Positions 8,529-18,172 of a stretch of 64,000 nt of DNA are shown here, piece after piece. The notes under the pieces were generated by a model that ran no database searches, was not told the origin of the DNA, and saw only the letters and a list, made by a program, of their open reading frames with translations. This stretch comes from Auraticoccus cholistanensis (lineage in GTDB: Bacteria; Actinomycetota; Actinomycetes; Propionibacteriales; Propionibacteriaceae): assembly GCF_009742705.1 (NCBI RefSeq), contig NZ_WPCU01000003.1:261262-325261 (forward strand), in the 5' to 3' direction. Each line of letters begins with the position of its first letter. Within the stretch, counting starts at the first letter, position 1. A program made the position numbers and the translations under genes.

Positions 8529-9521
8529 TCAACCGGCTCGGTGGTCCGGCTGGGCTCTGGTGGGGTGGTCGACGCCGACCGTCCGCCGCTCGGCGGCCGG
8601 AGGACGGTGCACCGCCCGCGGGGCGCGGCGGTGCGGGGAGACGGCCAGTGCCGTCGCGGCCAGGGTGCTGGTGGCCCGGCTGTAGTTCTGCTGGGCGATC
8701 AGCAGGTACAGCAGGTCGATCACCAGCAGCTGGACGTGCTTGGCGGCCAGGTCGTCGGGCTGCAGGAAGCGCCCGAACGCCGAGGTGGTGATCGTCAGGT
8801 CGGCGGCGGCCGCGGCCGGCGAGCTCGGGTTGTTGGTCAGCGCGATGGTGAGGGCGCCGGCCGCCCGGGCCTGCTGCAGCATCTGGATGGTCGACTCGGT
8901 GCGCCCGGTGTTGCTGATCGCCAGGGCCACGCAGTCGGCGTCCTGCACGGCCGCGCTGGTCAGCCCCGCGTGCAGCTCGCCCCAGTGGTGGCAGTTGATG
9001 CCGATGCGGTAGAGCCGGGCCTCGAGCTCCTTGGCCATCAGGGCGCTGCCGCCGACGCCGTAGATGTCGAAGTGGCGGCAGCCGGAGATCCGGCGGGCCA
9101 CCAGCTCCAGCAGCTCGAGGTCGAGCTGGGAGGCCGTCTGCTGCAGCGAGCGGGTGTGGGCGCTGATCAGCGTGCTGAGCACGGTCTGCGGGCTGTCCTC
9201 GGGACGGAACTCACCGCCGATGTCGCTCTGCCAGGCGGCGGCGCTGTCGCGGCCGACGTCGGAGGCGACGGCCACCCGGAAGGGCACGTAGCCGGCGAAG
9301 CCGAGCATCCGGCAGAAGCGGGTGACCGTGGCGGCGGAGGTGCCGGTCTCGTCGGCCAGCTCCACGATGGAGTACTGCAGCGGGGTGCGCGGGTGCTCGA
9401 GCAGGAACCGCGCGATCTTGGCCATCGCCGCCGACATCTCGGGCAGCGCGTGCTGGATGCGGCTCACGACGCTGGTCGAGGCGTCCCAGTTCTGGGACGT
9501 CGCCGTCTGCTTGGCCGCCAT
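8529..9521 (-). CDS. MurR/RpiR-family transcriptional regulator with SIS domain
   Basis: A 330-residue regulator: N-terminal HTH_6 domain (about residues 18-95, with IVELADETGTSAATVTRFC as the helix-turn-helix) and a sugar-isomerase (SIS) domain (about 130-265, with ALAISNTGRTESTI as the phosphosugar-binding loop). The last 40 residues are Arg/Pro-rich and unlike the family. It leads the operon with the NgcE-like importer 36 nt downstream, so it probably senses an imported sugar phosphate and controls its own promoter; a dyad overlapping the -10 region supports this. Confidence 0.93.
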   Translation of the reverse strand: MAAKQTATSQNWDASTSVVSRIQHALPEMSAAMAKIARFLLEHPRTPLQYSIVELADETGTSAATVTRFCRMLGFAGYVPFRVAVASDVGRDSAAAWQSDIGGEFRPEDSPQTVLSTLISAHTRSLQQTASQLDLELLELVARRISGCRHFDIYGVGGSALMAKELEARLYRIGINCHHWGELHAGLTSAAVQDADCVALAISNTGRTESTIQMLQQARAAGALTIALTNNPSSPAAAAADLTITTSAFGRFLQPDDLAAKHVQLLVIDLLYLLIAQQNYSRATSTLAATALAVSPHRRAPRAVHRPPAAERRTVGVDHPTRAQPDHRAG

Positions 9522-9552
9522 GAAAATCCTTACCCCGAAGAGCCCGATGTCC

Positions 9553-9583
9553 GGAAACTATTCTCATCGGTATCGGTGGTCAA
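9553..9583 (-). promoter_or_regulatory. rpiR-ngc promoter with putative RpiR operator
   Basis: On the minus strand a TTGACC -35 (9578-9583) is followed about 15-17 nt later by AATAGT/TAGTTT as -10. The pseudo-palindrome GGAAACTATTCTC (9553-9565), which reads GAGAATAGTTTCC on the coding strand, covers the -10 and resembles RpiR-type A/T-centred operators. A direct repeat ACCGAT-ACCGAT lies in the spacer. Confidence 0.55.
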
Positions 9584-9682
9584 GGACTCCGGGCTACGAC
9601 TTGGTAACGATGAGGTGACCAGGTGCATGGGACGTCGCGACCCGCTCCCGAGGGCGGGCGTGGCCGGCCGCGGACGGTCATT

Positions 9683-9708
9683 CTGGCACCGGCAGCCCCC
9701 GGTGTCAG
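9683..9708 (-). terminator. hairpin downstream of the Eis-like gene
   Basis: CTGGCACCGG (9683-9692) pairs with CCGGTGTCAG (9699-9708), with one G-T pair and a 6-nt loop. It lies 31 nt beyond the stop of the acetyltransferase gene on the minus strand. Confidence 0.6.
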
Positions 9709-9738
9709 GAGAATTGCGGCTGTCGGGCCGCCCAGGGC

Positions 9739-11028
9739 TCAGTACTTGGTGACCGAGTACGGGCGGCTGGGGAGCTCGGTCAGCGCGGCGAACCGCTCCA
9801 GGGCCGCGTCGTCGCCCTGCAGCCGTCCCGCCCGCCGCAGCGTGCGGGCGGTGACCCCGCCGAGGTAGAGCGAGCCGAGGGTGGCCACGTCGAGACGGAC
9901 CTCCGGCTCCTCGCCGGTCCGGGTCACCGACGCCCGCCCGGCCGCGACCTCGACGCGGAAGGTGCCGGCGGCGAGGTCCATGTCGTCCTCGACGCCGAGC
10001 ACCACCGTGCCGTCGCGGTACCACTCCCGCTGCTCGAGCGAGGCGGCCACGTCGAGCACCCGCAGCCAGATGACGTCCTCGAGCTTGCTCACCGAGTACA
10101 GCCGCGGGTCGCTCAGCGCGAACTCCAGCGGGTCCTCCATCGGGGCCCGCGAGAAGGTGACGTTCTCGACGAGGTCGATCGAGGCCAGCAGCTGCCACAG
10201 CCCCAGGTAGGCCTCGTCGCCCGCCGTGACCAGGTCGTGCACCACCAGGTGCCGCTGCCCGCCGGCCTGCCGCTCCACCCGGTAGGTGACGTAGCCGTCG
10301 ACCTCGCCCGCGGGGTCGTGGTGGACGGCGGCCCGACGGGCCTGGTCGGGCTCGTTGCTGCCCGGGTCGTAGGCCCCCGACACCACCTCGGGGTACCAGG
10401 ACGGCCGGTCGACCGAACCGCGCTGCTGGGCGTGGAAGCGGGCGAAGACGGTGCTGAACAGCTCGGCGTTGCGGTGCGGGTCCACCAGCTCCACCCGTCC
10501 GGAGGCCGGCTGGCGCAGACCGAACCGCCGGGAGGTCTCGATCGAGATGTGCCGCAGCCAGGTGGCGGGGCCGAAGCCGAAGCGGCCGTAGATGGAGCCC
10601 TCGCTGACCGTCAGCGCGGCCATCGGCAGACCGCGCTCGCGGGCCTCGGCGAGGTCGGTGGTCATCATCCGCCGCAGCAGCCCCCGGCGGCGGTGGGTGG
10701 GGCGGACGGTGACGTCGGTGATCATGTGCAGCGGCAGCAGCCGGCCCGCGCCCACGTTGAGGGTCTTGTCGAAGCTGATGAAGGTGGCGACCGGGGCCTG
10801 CGGGTCCAGCTCCAGCGGCGGCGGGTCGAGGGGGTACATGCCGCGCAGCACGGCTTCGTCGGCCTGCGCCGTGCGGACGGCCATCTCGAGCCCGTGGCCG
10901 CGCATGCGGGCGTCGTGGAAGCCCTGGGCCACGGCCTGGAACCACCGCTCGGTGGCCTCGTCCGGCACCGGGCGGCCGTCCGGTCCGGGGACGGTGCGGG
11001 CGGGCTGGGCTCTCAGGTCGTAGTCCAC
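9739..11028 (-). CDS. eis: Eis-family GNAT N-acetyltransferase
   Basis: A 429-residue protein of the enhanced-intracellular-survival family, which acetylates amines such as aminoglycosides or lysines from acetyl-CoA. The first GNAT domain carries the CoA loop VTVRPTHRRRGLLRRM and the segment SEGSIYGRFGFGPAT with the tyrosine that acts as general acid in the family. A second GNAT domain and an SCP2-like C-terminal domain follow, and the chain ends ...PYSVTKY, so the terminal carboxylate that acts as base is preserved. Start: GTG 11028 (VDYDLRAQ), chosen because the family begins here and a TACCCT -10 ends 6 nt before it (leaderless); longer in-frame sequence upstream is non-family. Divergent from the DedA-like gene. 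Confidence 0.9.
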   Translation of the reverse strand: MDYDLRAQPARTVPGPDGRPVPDEATERWFQAVAQGFHDARMRGHGLEMAVRTAQADEAVLRGMYPLDPPPLELDPQAPVATFISFDKTLNVGAGRLLPLHMITDVTVRPTHRRRGLLRRMMTTDLAEARERGLPMAALTVSEGSIYGRFGFGPATWLRHISIETSRRFGLRQPASGRVELVDPHRNAELFSTVFARFHAQQRGSVDRPSWYPEVVSGAYDPGSNEPDQARRAAVHHDPAGEVDGYVTYRVERQAGGQRHLVVHDLVTAGDEAYLGLWQLLASIDLVENVTFSRAPMEDPLEFALSDPRLYSVSKLEDVIWLRVLDVAASLEQREWYRDGTVVLGVEDDMDLAAGTFRVEVAAGRASVTRTGEEPEVRLDVATLGSLYLGGVTARTLRRAGRLQGDDAALERFAALTELPSRPYSVTKY

Positions 11029-11034
11029 CCCAGG

Positions 11035-11052
11035 AGGGTAGCGACATAGGGT
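11035..11052. promoter_or_regulatory. back-to-back -10 boxes of two leaderless divergent genes
   Basis: Only 31 nt separate the two start codons. On the minus strand TACCCT (11040-11035) ends 6 nt before GTG 11028; on the plus strand TAGGGT (11047-11052) ends 7 nt before ATG 11060. Both fit TAnnnT-N6/7-start, the actinobacterial leaderless pattern. The AGGAGG seen on the plus strand here is then the complement of the minus -10 region, not a ribosome-binding site. Confidence 0.6.
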
Positions 11053-11059
11053 GGCTGCG

Positions 11060-11554
11060 ATGAGCCTGGATCCGACCACCTGGGGATGGCCGTTCCCCGC
11101 CACGGTGGCGGCCTTCTTCGTCGTCGTGGTGCTCCGGGCCAACGCCACCTACTGGCTGGGCCGGCTGGTCCGCCGCGGCGCCGAGCGGAGCCGGGCCGCC
11201 GCGCTGCTGGCCCGCCCCGGCTACCGGCGCGCCGAGGGCTGGGTCGACCGCTGGGGGGCGCCGGCGGTCACCGTCTCCTTCCTGACCGTCGGGGTCCAGA
11301 CGCTGGTGAACCTGGCGGCGGGCGTCGGCCGGATGTCGCTGTGGCGCTACCTGCCGGCCGTCGTGGTCGGCTCGGTGCTGTGGGCGCTCGTCTACTCCAC
11401 GGTCGGCTTCGTGGGGCTGGCCGCCGTCCGGCTGCTGTGGGACCGCTCGCCGTGGCTCGTGGTCGCCGCGGCGCTGCTGCTGGCCCTGCTGCTCCTCGCC
11501 CACCTGGTGCGGGCGCGCCGACGTGCCCCGGAGCCGGCGGGGACGGCCCGGTAG
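11060..11554 (+). CDS. DedA/VTT-domain membrane protein
   Basis: A 164-residue membrane protein with four to five helices. The central segment TVSFLTVGVQTLVNLAAGVGRMSLWRYL matches the re-entrant motif of DedA/VTT (SNARE-associated) proteins, where the equivalent is usually RF.PGVRT...AG...M. The family handles phospholipid flipping or envelope homeostasis. It is shorter than typical DedA proteins (about 200 residues). An in-frame GTG at 11051 could add three residues, but it sits inside the -10 box, so ATG 11060 is preferred. Confidence 0.78.
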   Translation: MSLDPTTWGWPFPATVAAFFVVVVLRANATYWLGRLVRRGAERSRAAALLARPGYRRAEGWVDRWGAPAVTVSFLTVGVQTLVNLAAGVGRMSLWRYLPAVVVGSVLWALVYSTVGFVGLAAVRLLWDRSPWLVVAAALLLALLLLAHLVRARRRAPEPAGTAR

Positions 11555-11572
11555 CGGTCCTCGGGGCCGGGG

Positions 11573-14569
11573 TCAGCGCAGACCGGCGGCCAGCGACTGC
11601 TCCACCGGCACCGGCTGGGGGTACACGCGGGTGTCCTCGACCGGTCCGCTCAGCTCGGCCACGGCGACCCACAGCGGCATCCACTCGCCCTGCGTGATGG
11701 GTGAGAAGCCCAGCGCGGCCGCCTCGGCCCGGCTGCCGCCGACGTAGCGGACCAGCACCAGGTCCTCGACCCGGCGCAGCGGCTGGACGTCCGCCCCGCG
11801 CCAGCCGGCGAGGGTGCTCACGCCGACGGTGGCCACCACCCGCTCGGCGTCCACCACGGTCCGGCGGGTGCCGTCGGCGACCGGGTGGAACTCGGCCGGG
11901 GCCGCCACCCCTCGTCCCACCAGGACGGTGTGCCGGTCAGTGAGCACCACCGACTCGTGCAGCGTGCCGTCGTCGAGCTGGGCGAAGTGGCCGTTGTCGA
12001 GACGCCGGCCCGGCAGCGCGGCCGCGGGGGGCACCTCCGGCCCGCTCCAGGCCGCCGACCGGGCGCTCCAGGTGGCCACGTGCTCGGCGTGGCCGTCGGC
12101 GTGCAGCCGCCAGATCTCGGCCAGGTGCGGGACGGCGACCGCGCGCTGCGGCAGCAGCTCCACCTCCTCGATCGGGTGGGTGGAGGTGGATCCGGGCGCC
12201 CAGCCGGTGCCGGTCCAGGGACGGGCGTGGTCGCGGACCAGGGCCGGCAGGCCCCGGCGCGGGTCGGCCACGTCGGCGGCCACCGGGACGACCAGGTCGG
12301 CCTCGCGCACCCCGGCGAAGCGGAGCACGTCCACGCTCGCCGCGCCGGCGTCGTGCACCCGGACGGACCCGCCGCCGGGCTCGAGCAGCTCGAAGCCCAG
12401 GCCCAGGGCGCCGAACAGCTCCGCCGGAGTGCGCAGCTGGACCACCTGGGACAGCGGGTGGAGCAGCCCGGAGAGGGTGTCCTGGCGGCCGTCCAGCAGG
12501 GCCTCGGTCTGGCCGGGGGCGAGCACCAGCTGGTACGGGGTGTCCATGCCGGCCGGCAGCACGGCCAGCGGGGCCGGCTCCGGGCCGAACTGCGCCGGCC
12601 ACAGCGGCCCGCCGACGCCGCCGCCACCCAGCACGGCGGGCACCGGTCGGCGCAGGTCGGTGAAGGCGGCGGCGAGCCCTACGGCCGCGGCGGCCAGGGC
12701 CGCCCCGGTGAGCAGGGCGGTGGCCGTGCGGTCGGGATCGTCGGCCCCGGCAGCGGGCAGGGCCATCGGGTCGGGCTGCTGGGGGACCGGTGCCGGCTGG
12801 GCCGCGGCGCCGCGCTCGGGCGGTCGCGGGGCGACGACCCCGGGCTGGCCGGACTGGGCGGCCGGCGGCGCGGCCGCCGACCCCGGTGCGACCCCCGACC
12901 CGGCCGGGGGCACGGCCGCCGCCGGGGGCGCACCGGCGAAGGTCTCCCGGAGCGGGCCGTAGCCGGGGCCGGTGCTCAGCGGCGCGGAGGGGGCGGGAGC
13001 GGGCGCACCCGGGGCGATGGCGCCCGGCGCCTGCACGGCGGGACCCGGCGCCGCCGGGCCGGAGGGTCCGCCGGTGGGCGTGCCGGGGCCCACGCCGGAG
13101 GGCTGACCGGGGGCGGCGGGGTAGCCGCCGCCGGGAGCGGCCGGAGCGCCGCTGCCGGCCCCCGCACCGGCTCCGGGCGCGTTCTGCCACGGGGCCGTGA
13201 CCTCGGGCGCCGGGGCGACCCCGGCCGCGCCCGTGCCGGGCGAGGTGTCGGGAGCGGGTGGGGCGGGCTGCAGCGGCGCAGCCGGGACCTCGGGCGACCA
13301 CCCGCCTCCCGGGCCGGGCACGGCGACCGCCGGCGGCGGGGTGTGGTGCTGGTGCCCGCCGCCGGACCAGCCGGTCGAGCCGCCGGATGGACCGCGGGGG
13401 GCCTCGGCCGCGACCGGGTCCGGCGCGGCCGGCGGGGCGCCGGTGTGGACCGGTGGTGCGGTGGACGGCCAGGAGTCGTGGCGCGGCGGTGAGGCGGGGC
13501 TGGCTGGGCTGCCGAGGGGGCGGATGTCGCGGGGGCTGTCGTCCGGGTCCCGGTGACCGGGCGGGGTGTCGCCCTGACGGCCGGGGTGGTCGTGGTGCCC
13601 GCCCCGGTCGAGGGGCGCGGCGGGGTCGAGCGGCTCCTCGGGGTCCGGCCCGCCCGTGCCGGAGGGGTCGCGCGGGTCGAGCGGGGGGAGCGGGTCGCCC
13701 GGGAGCGGCAGCCCGGGCAGGCGGGGCGGCTCGGGACCCTCGCCGTCCGGGTCGAGCTCGGCGGCGGTCTGGTCCAGGTCCACCTCGGGGACCGGGGTGT
13801 CCTCGCCGGGGGCGTTGAGCAGGTCGCGGTACCGGTCCCGCAGCGCCTGCTGCTCCGGGCTGGACGCCGGCGGGGGCACCGGGGGCTCCCCGTCGACGCC
13901 GACCGGCTGCCCGTCCGGGCCGGTGACGGCCTCGGGCAGGCCGAGGTCGACCGGCACGTCGGCGGCCGGGCTCAGCCCGGCGTCGGTGAGGGGGTCGGTG
14001 CTGGTGCTGACGTTCTGCACCCCACCGCCGCCCGCGCCGGCCGCCGGTGCGGACAGGTCGGGGGAGATGGTGACGTCGAGGTCGACCGCGGCCAGGCTCT
14101 CCACCAGGGCCTCGGAGATGGCCTGGACGTGGGCGGCCGCCGCCACCTGCTGGCTGCGCAGCCGCTGCAGCAGCAGCGTGGGCGGCAGCAGGTTGCGGGG
14201 GTCGCGCAGCTCCTCGGCGGTGGCGGCCTGCAGCGCCGCGAGCACCAGGTTGCTGGCCTCCTTGGCCCGCACGACCAGCCTCGCCGCTGTCCGGCAGCCG
14301 GTGGCCAGGGTGGTGGCCCCCTCGGCCACGGCGCCGACCCACTCGCGGGTGACCGTGCCCTTGCGCTGGACGGCGTCCGCGGCGGGTCCGAGGTGGCTCT
14401 GGGCCAGCCGGTCGAACCGCTGCCGCAGCTCGCCGGCGCGCTCGTCGGCCGCGGTCGCGGCCCGGTCCCAGGTCTCGGCCAGGGCCAGCAGGCCGTCCTC
14501 GTCGGTCTCGGGGAACCGCCCCTGCCAGACCCAGTCGGGGATGGACCAGTGGTCGGCGACGGTGATCAC
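11573..14569 (-). CDS. PPE/WXG100-like, proline-rich membrane protein with unknown C-terminal domain
   Basis: A 998-residue protein. Residues 1-165 are helical with a Trp-rich start (WSIPDWVWQG) and a four-helix character like PPE or WXG100 proteins. Residues about 170-610 are Pro/Gly/Ala-rich and low complexity. A single membrane helix (ATALLTGAALAAAAVGLAAA) lies at about 615-637. The last 360 residues form a soluble domain with segments such as PGQTEALLDGRQDTL and FSPITQGEWMPLWVAVAEL that I do not recognise. It overlaps the WXG100-like gene by 4 nt. Architecture and neighbours suggest a type VII-associated envelope protein or effector, but no catalytic motif is visible. Confidence 0.8.
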   Translation of the reverse strand: MITVADHWSIPDWVWQGRFPETDEDGLLALAETWDRAATAADERAGELRQRFDRLAQSHLGPAADAVQRKGTVTREWVGAVAEGATTLATGCRTAARLVVRAKEASNLVLAALQAATAEELRDPRNLLPPTLLLQRLRSQQVAAAAHVQAISEALVESLAAVDLDVTISPDLSAPAAGAGGGGVQNVSTSTDPLTDAGLSPAADVPVDLGLPEAVTGPDGQPVGVDGEPPVPPPASSPEQQALRDRYRDLLNAPGEDTPVPEVDLDQTAAELDPDGEGPEPPRLPGLPLPGDPLPPLDPRDPSGTGGPDPEEPLDPAAPLDRGGHHDHPGRQGDTPPGHRDPDDSPRDIRPLGSPASPASPPRHDSWPSTAPPVHTGAPPAAPDPVAAEAPRGPSGGSTGWSGGGHQHHTPPPAVAVPGPGGGWSPEVPAAPLQPAPPAPDTSPGTGAAGVAPAPEVTAPWQNAPGAGAGAGSGAPAAPGGGYPAAPGQPSGVGPGTPTGGPSGPAAPGPAVQAPGAIAPGAPAPAPSAPLSTGPGYGPLRETFAGAPPAAAVPPAGSGVAPGSAAAPPAAQSGQPGVVAPRPPERGAAAQPAPVPQQPDPMALPAAGADDPDRTATALLTGAALAAAAVGLAAAFTDLRRPVPAVLGGGGVGGPLWPAQFGPEPAPLAVLPAGMDTPYQLVLAPGQTEALLDGRQDTLSGLLHPLSQVVQLRTPAELFGALGLGFELLEPGGGSVRVHDAGAASVDVLRFAGVREADLVVPVAADVADPRRGLPALVRDHARPWTGTGWAPGSTSTHPIEEVELLPQRAVAVPHLAEIWRLHADGHAEHVATWSARSAAWSGPEVPPAAALPGRRLDNGHFAQLDDGTLHESVVLTDRHTVLVGRGVAAPAEFHPVADGTRRTVVDAERVVATVGVSTLAGWRGADVQPLRRVEDLVLVRYVGGSRAEAAALGFSPITQGEWMPLWVAVAELSGPVEDTRVYPQPVPVEQSLAAGLR

Positions 14570-14898
14570 ACCGACACCTCCGGTCCGCGGTTCACCGTGC
14601 CCGAGGCGTGCACGGCGGCGTCCTCCACGTCGGCGTAGGTGCCGCCCATCACCGCCAGCCGGTTGGCCACGGCGTGCAGCTGGGTGGCGATCTGGGCGTC
14701 GTTGCCGGCCACCCTCCGGGCGGCCGGCGCGTAGCGGGCGAGCAGCGCCCGACCGGCGGCGTCGGCGCCGAAGCAGCCGGCGTGCTCGCGCAGGCCCTGC
14801 TGCACGGCCGTCCGGTCCCGTTCGGCGGCGCCGGCCGACACGGCGACCTGCCGGGCGACGTCGGCGATCTCGGACCGGTCGTGGCTGCTGATCGTCAT
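14566..14898 (-). CDS. WXG100/EspC-like small helical protein
   Basis: A 110-residue protein predicted as a helical hairpin, with QLHAVANRLAVMGGTYADVE resembling the second helix and the Y-x-x-x-E-type tail of EspC/WXG100 (ESX secretion-associated) proteins. No WXG turn is obvious. Such proteins are secreted by type VII systems as pairs with PPE-like partners. It lies 7 nt after the YbaB-like gene and is coupled by ATGA to the PPE-like gene. Confidence 0.75.
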   Translation of the reverse strand: MTISSHDRSEIADVARQVAVSAGAAERDRTAVQQGLREHAGCFGADAAGRALLARYAPAARRVAGNDAQIATQLHAVANRLAVMGGTYADVEDAAVHASGTVNRGPEVSV

Positions 14899-14905
14899 CG
14901 GGTCC

Positions 14906-15412
14906 TCACTCGAAGGGGTTGTCCGGGCGGGGCGGCTCGGCCGGCTCGGGGTCCGGGCCGGGGGACGGTTCGGGTGTGCGGAGCAGGTCGGGGCCCACCA
15001 GCTCGCTGACCTCGGGCATCCGCTCCAGCAGCGCGGCGACCGGGTCGGCCCGGGCCGACTCCCGCGCGCCGGCCTCGGCGAGCTGGGCGGCGGCGTCCTC
15101 GCTGGCGGCCCGGGCCGCGACGAGGATGGCGGTGCGGAGCTGCGCGATGGAGCCGAGCCGCAGCGCCCGTGGGTCCAGCTGCAGGTCGAGGAGCCGGTTC
15201 TGGGCGTCGACCTCCACCACCACGGCCTCGTCCTCGGCCGAGCCGCGGCCGCGGACGGTGCGCAGCGCGTCCAGGGTGGCGGCCAGGCTGCGCCGGTGCT
15301 CGTCCAGCTCGCGGTCCACCTCCTCGCGGCGGCGCCGGAGCTGGGCGATCTGGTGGTCCAGGTCGGAGTCGACCGGTCTGGCGCCCGGGCCCGCGGAGGA
15401 GGGCTGCGTCAT
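14906..15412 (-). CDS. YbaB/EbfC-like protein (EspL type)
   Basis: A 168-residue protein: an N-terminal coiled coil (about 18-60, QIAQLRRRREEVDRELDEHR), a YbaB-like core where VEVDAQNRLLDLQLDP gives the beta-strands and the following helix holds AQLRTAILVAARAA, then a Pro/acid-rich tail. YbaB-fold proteins of this type occur next to ESX substrates (for example EspL), where they act as chaperone or regulator rather than nucleoid protein. ATG 15412 has a GGAAGGA site. First gene of the three-gene ESX-like unit. Confidence 0.75.
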   Translation of the reverse strand: MTQPSSAGPGARPVDSDLDHQIAQLRRRREEVDRELDEHRRSLAATLDALRTVRGRGSAEDEAVVVEVDAQNRLLDLQLDPRALRLGSIAQLRTAILVAARAASEDAAAQLAEAGARESARADPVAALLERMPEVSELVGPDLLRTPEPSPGPDPEPAEPPRPDNPFE

Positions 15413-15490
15413 CGGCGGGTCCTTCCGGGGGCGGGCAGGGGTACGGGTCCGTTTCTACCGCGCGCCGGGTTCACCGCCGCGACGAGCGGC

Positions 15491-15502
15491 TAGCCTGCCC
15501 GG
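15491..15502 (+). promoter_or_regulatory. leaderless promoter of menB
   Basis: TAGCCT (15491-15496) ends exactly 6 nt before the GTG start at 15503; no Shine-Dalgarno sequence is present. The same TAGCCT-N6 arrangement precedes the next gene at 16496-16501. Confidence 0.55.
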
Positions 15503-16432
<930 letters not shown>

Positions 16433-16495
16433 GCCGGGCGCGTGCTCCCGGGCCCGGCGGGGCCGACCGCCGCGGCGCCCGTCGGAGGGCGGGGA

Positions 16496-16501
16496 TAGCC
16501 T
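16496..16501 (+). promoter_or_regulatory. -10 box of a leaderless epimerase gene
   Basis: TAGCCT ends 6 nt before ATG 16508, the same spacing and sequence as at menB. The 75-nt gap after menB therefore probably contains a second promoter. Confidence 0.5.
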
Positions 16502-16507
16502 CCGGGG

Positions 16508-17500
16508 ATGGACATCGTGGTGATCGGCGGCACCGGGCACATCGGCTCCTTCCTGGTGCCCCGGCTGGTGCGGGGCGGACACGCGGTGGTGACGGTGCAG
16601 CGCGGCACCCGCCAGCCCTACGTCGACGACGACGCCTGGGACGACGTGCGCCGGGTGGTGCTGGACCGCGAGCAGGCCGAGGCAGACGGCACCTTCGCCG
16701 GCGCGGTGGCCGACCTGGGCGCCGACGTGGTGGTCGACCTCACCTGCTTCACCGAGGCCTCGGCCCGCCACCTGCTCGACGCGCTGGTGGGCCGGGTGTC
16801 GCACCTGGTGCACTGCGGGACGCTGTGGACCCACGGCCCGAGCCTGCAGTCGCCGGTGGCCGAGGACGACCCGGACCGGGCGCCGGTGGGGGAGTACGGC
16901 ACCCAGAAGCTGGCGATCGAGCGGCTGCTGCTCGAGCAGTCCGGGTCGGGGCTGCCCGCCACGGTCGTCCACCCCGGCCACATCAGCGGCCCGGGATGGC
17001 CGGCGATCACGCCGCTGGGCAACCTGGACCCGCGGGTGTGGCAGCGGCTGGCCGCCGGTGAGCCGCTGCCGGTGCCGGGTCTCGGCGCGGAGGTGCTGCA
17101 CCACGTGCACGCCGACGACGTCGCCCAGCTGTTCGAGCTGGCGGTCGAGGAGCCCGGAGTCGCGGCGGGGCACGCCTTCCACGCGGTCGCGGCCCAGGCC
17201 ACCACGGTCCGGGGCCTGGCGAGCATGGCCGCCGCCTGGTGGGGGCAGCAGGCCCAGCTGGTGCCGGTGTCGTGGCAGGAGTTCCGTGCCGAGGTCGGCG
17301 AGCAGCACGCCCAGACCAGCTGGGAGCACCTGTGGCGGAGCCTCACCGGCAGCATCGAGCTGGGACGCGCGCTGCTCGGCTACCGCCCCGCGTACACCGT
17401 CGAGGAGGCGGTGCACGCCTCGGTGCTGTCCCAGGTCCGGGCCGGGACGCTCGACGTGCCCGAGCCCGGTCCGGTGGGCAGCTACTGGGTGAGCCCGTAG
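16508..17500 (+). CDS. NAD-dependent epimerase/dehydratase-like (extended SDR) protein
   Basis: A 330-residue extended SDR. The N-terminal Rossmann motif is GGTGHIGSF (residues 8-16) with an acid-poor beta2 region, and [17 protein letters not shown] follows. The usual YxxxK appears as [13 protein letters not shown]. The C-terminal half ([18 protein letters not shown]...FHAV) is the substrate-binding domain. It resembles actinobacterial proteins annotated as NAD-dependent epimerases whose substrate is unknown. Its end overlaps the convergent upp gene by 19 nt. Confidence 0.85.
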   Translation: MDIVVIGGTGHIGSFLVPRLVRGGHAVVTVQRGTRQPYVDDDAWDDVRRVVLDREQAEADGTFAGAVADLGADVVVDLTCFTEASARHLLDALVGRVSHLVHCGTLWTHGPSLQSPVAEDDPDRAPVGEYGTQKLAIERLLLEQSGSGLPATVVHPGHISGPGWPAITPLGNLDPRVWQRLAAGEPLPVPGLGAEVLHHVHADDVAQLFELAVEEPGVAAGHAFHAVAAQATTVRGLASMAAAWWGQQAQLVPVSWQEFRAEVGEQHAQTSWEHLWRSLTGSIELGRALLGYRPAYTVEEAVHASVLSQVRAGTLDVPEPGPVGSYWVSP

Positions 17501-18123
17501 AGCCGGTCGCCGGCGTCGCCGAGGCCGGGGACGATGTAGCCGACCTCGTTGAGGCGCTCGTCGACCGCGGCCACCACCAGCGTGCAGGGCACCTCCAGGT
17601 CGGCGAGCACCTCCCGCAGGTGCTGCACGCCCTCCGGAGCGGCGAGCAGGCAGATGCAGGTGATGTGGTCGGCACCGCGGCGGACGAGGAACTGGATGGT
17701 GCCGGCCAGCGACCCGCCGGTGGCCAGCATCGGGTCGAGCACGTAGCACTGCCGCCCGGAGAGGTCGTCGGGCAGCCGCTCGGCGTAGGTGACCGGCTGC
17801 AGCGTCTCCTCGTTGCGCGCCATACCGACGAAGCCGACCTCGGCCGTGGGCATCAGCCGCGTCATCCCCTCGAGCATGCCCAGCCCCGCCCGCAGGATCG
17901 GCACCACCAGGGGTCGCGGGTCGGTCAGCGCCGTGCCCGTCATCGTCGAGACGGGGGTCTCCACCTGCACCTCGCGGACCCGGACGTTGCGGGTGGCCTC
18001 GTAGGCCAGCAGCGTGACGAGCTCCTCGGTCAGCCGCCGGAAGGTCGGGGAGTTCGTCTGCTTGTCGCGCAGCATCGTGAGCTTGTGGGCCACCAGCGGG
18101 TGGTCGACGACGCAGAGTTCCAC
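17482..18123 (-). CDS. upp: uracil phosphoribosyltransferase
   Basis: A 213-residue pyrimidine-salvage enzyme making UMP from uracil and PRPP. Visible motifs are [14 protein letters not shown], the PRPP loop [13 protein letters not shown] and the uracil-binding C-terminus [16 protein letters not shown]. The length is normal. The GTG start at 18123 lacks a Shine-Dalgarno sequence but has CAGGCT ending 6 nt upstream, again fitting a leaderless start with a weaker -10. The gene runs against the epimerase-like gene and overlaps its end. Confidence 0.96.
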   Translation of the reverse strand: MELCVVDHPLVAHKLTMLRDKQTNSPTFRRLTEELVTLLAYEATRNVRVREVQVETPVSTMTGTALTDPRPLVVPILRAGLGMLEGMTRLMPTAEVGFVGMARNEETLQPVTYAERLPDDLSGRQCYVLDPMLATGGSLAGTIQFLVRRGADHITCICLLAAPEGVQHLREVLADLEVPCTLVVAAVDERLNEVGYIVPGLGDAGDRLYGLTQ

Positions 18124-18172
18124 GGCGCCAGCCTGTCACACGTGCGCCGTGTGCCCCGCCGCCGCAGCGGTC

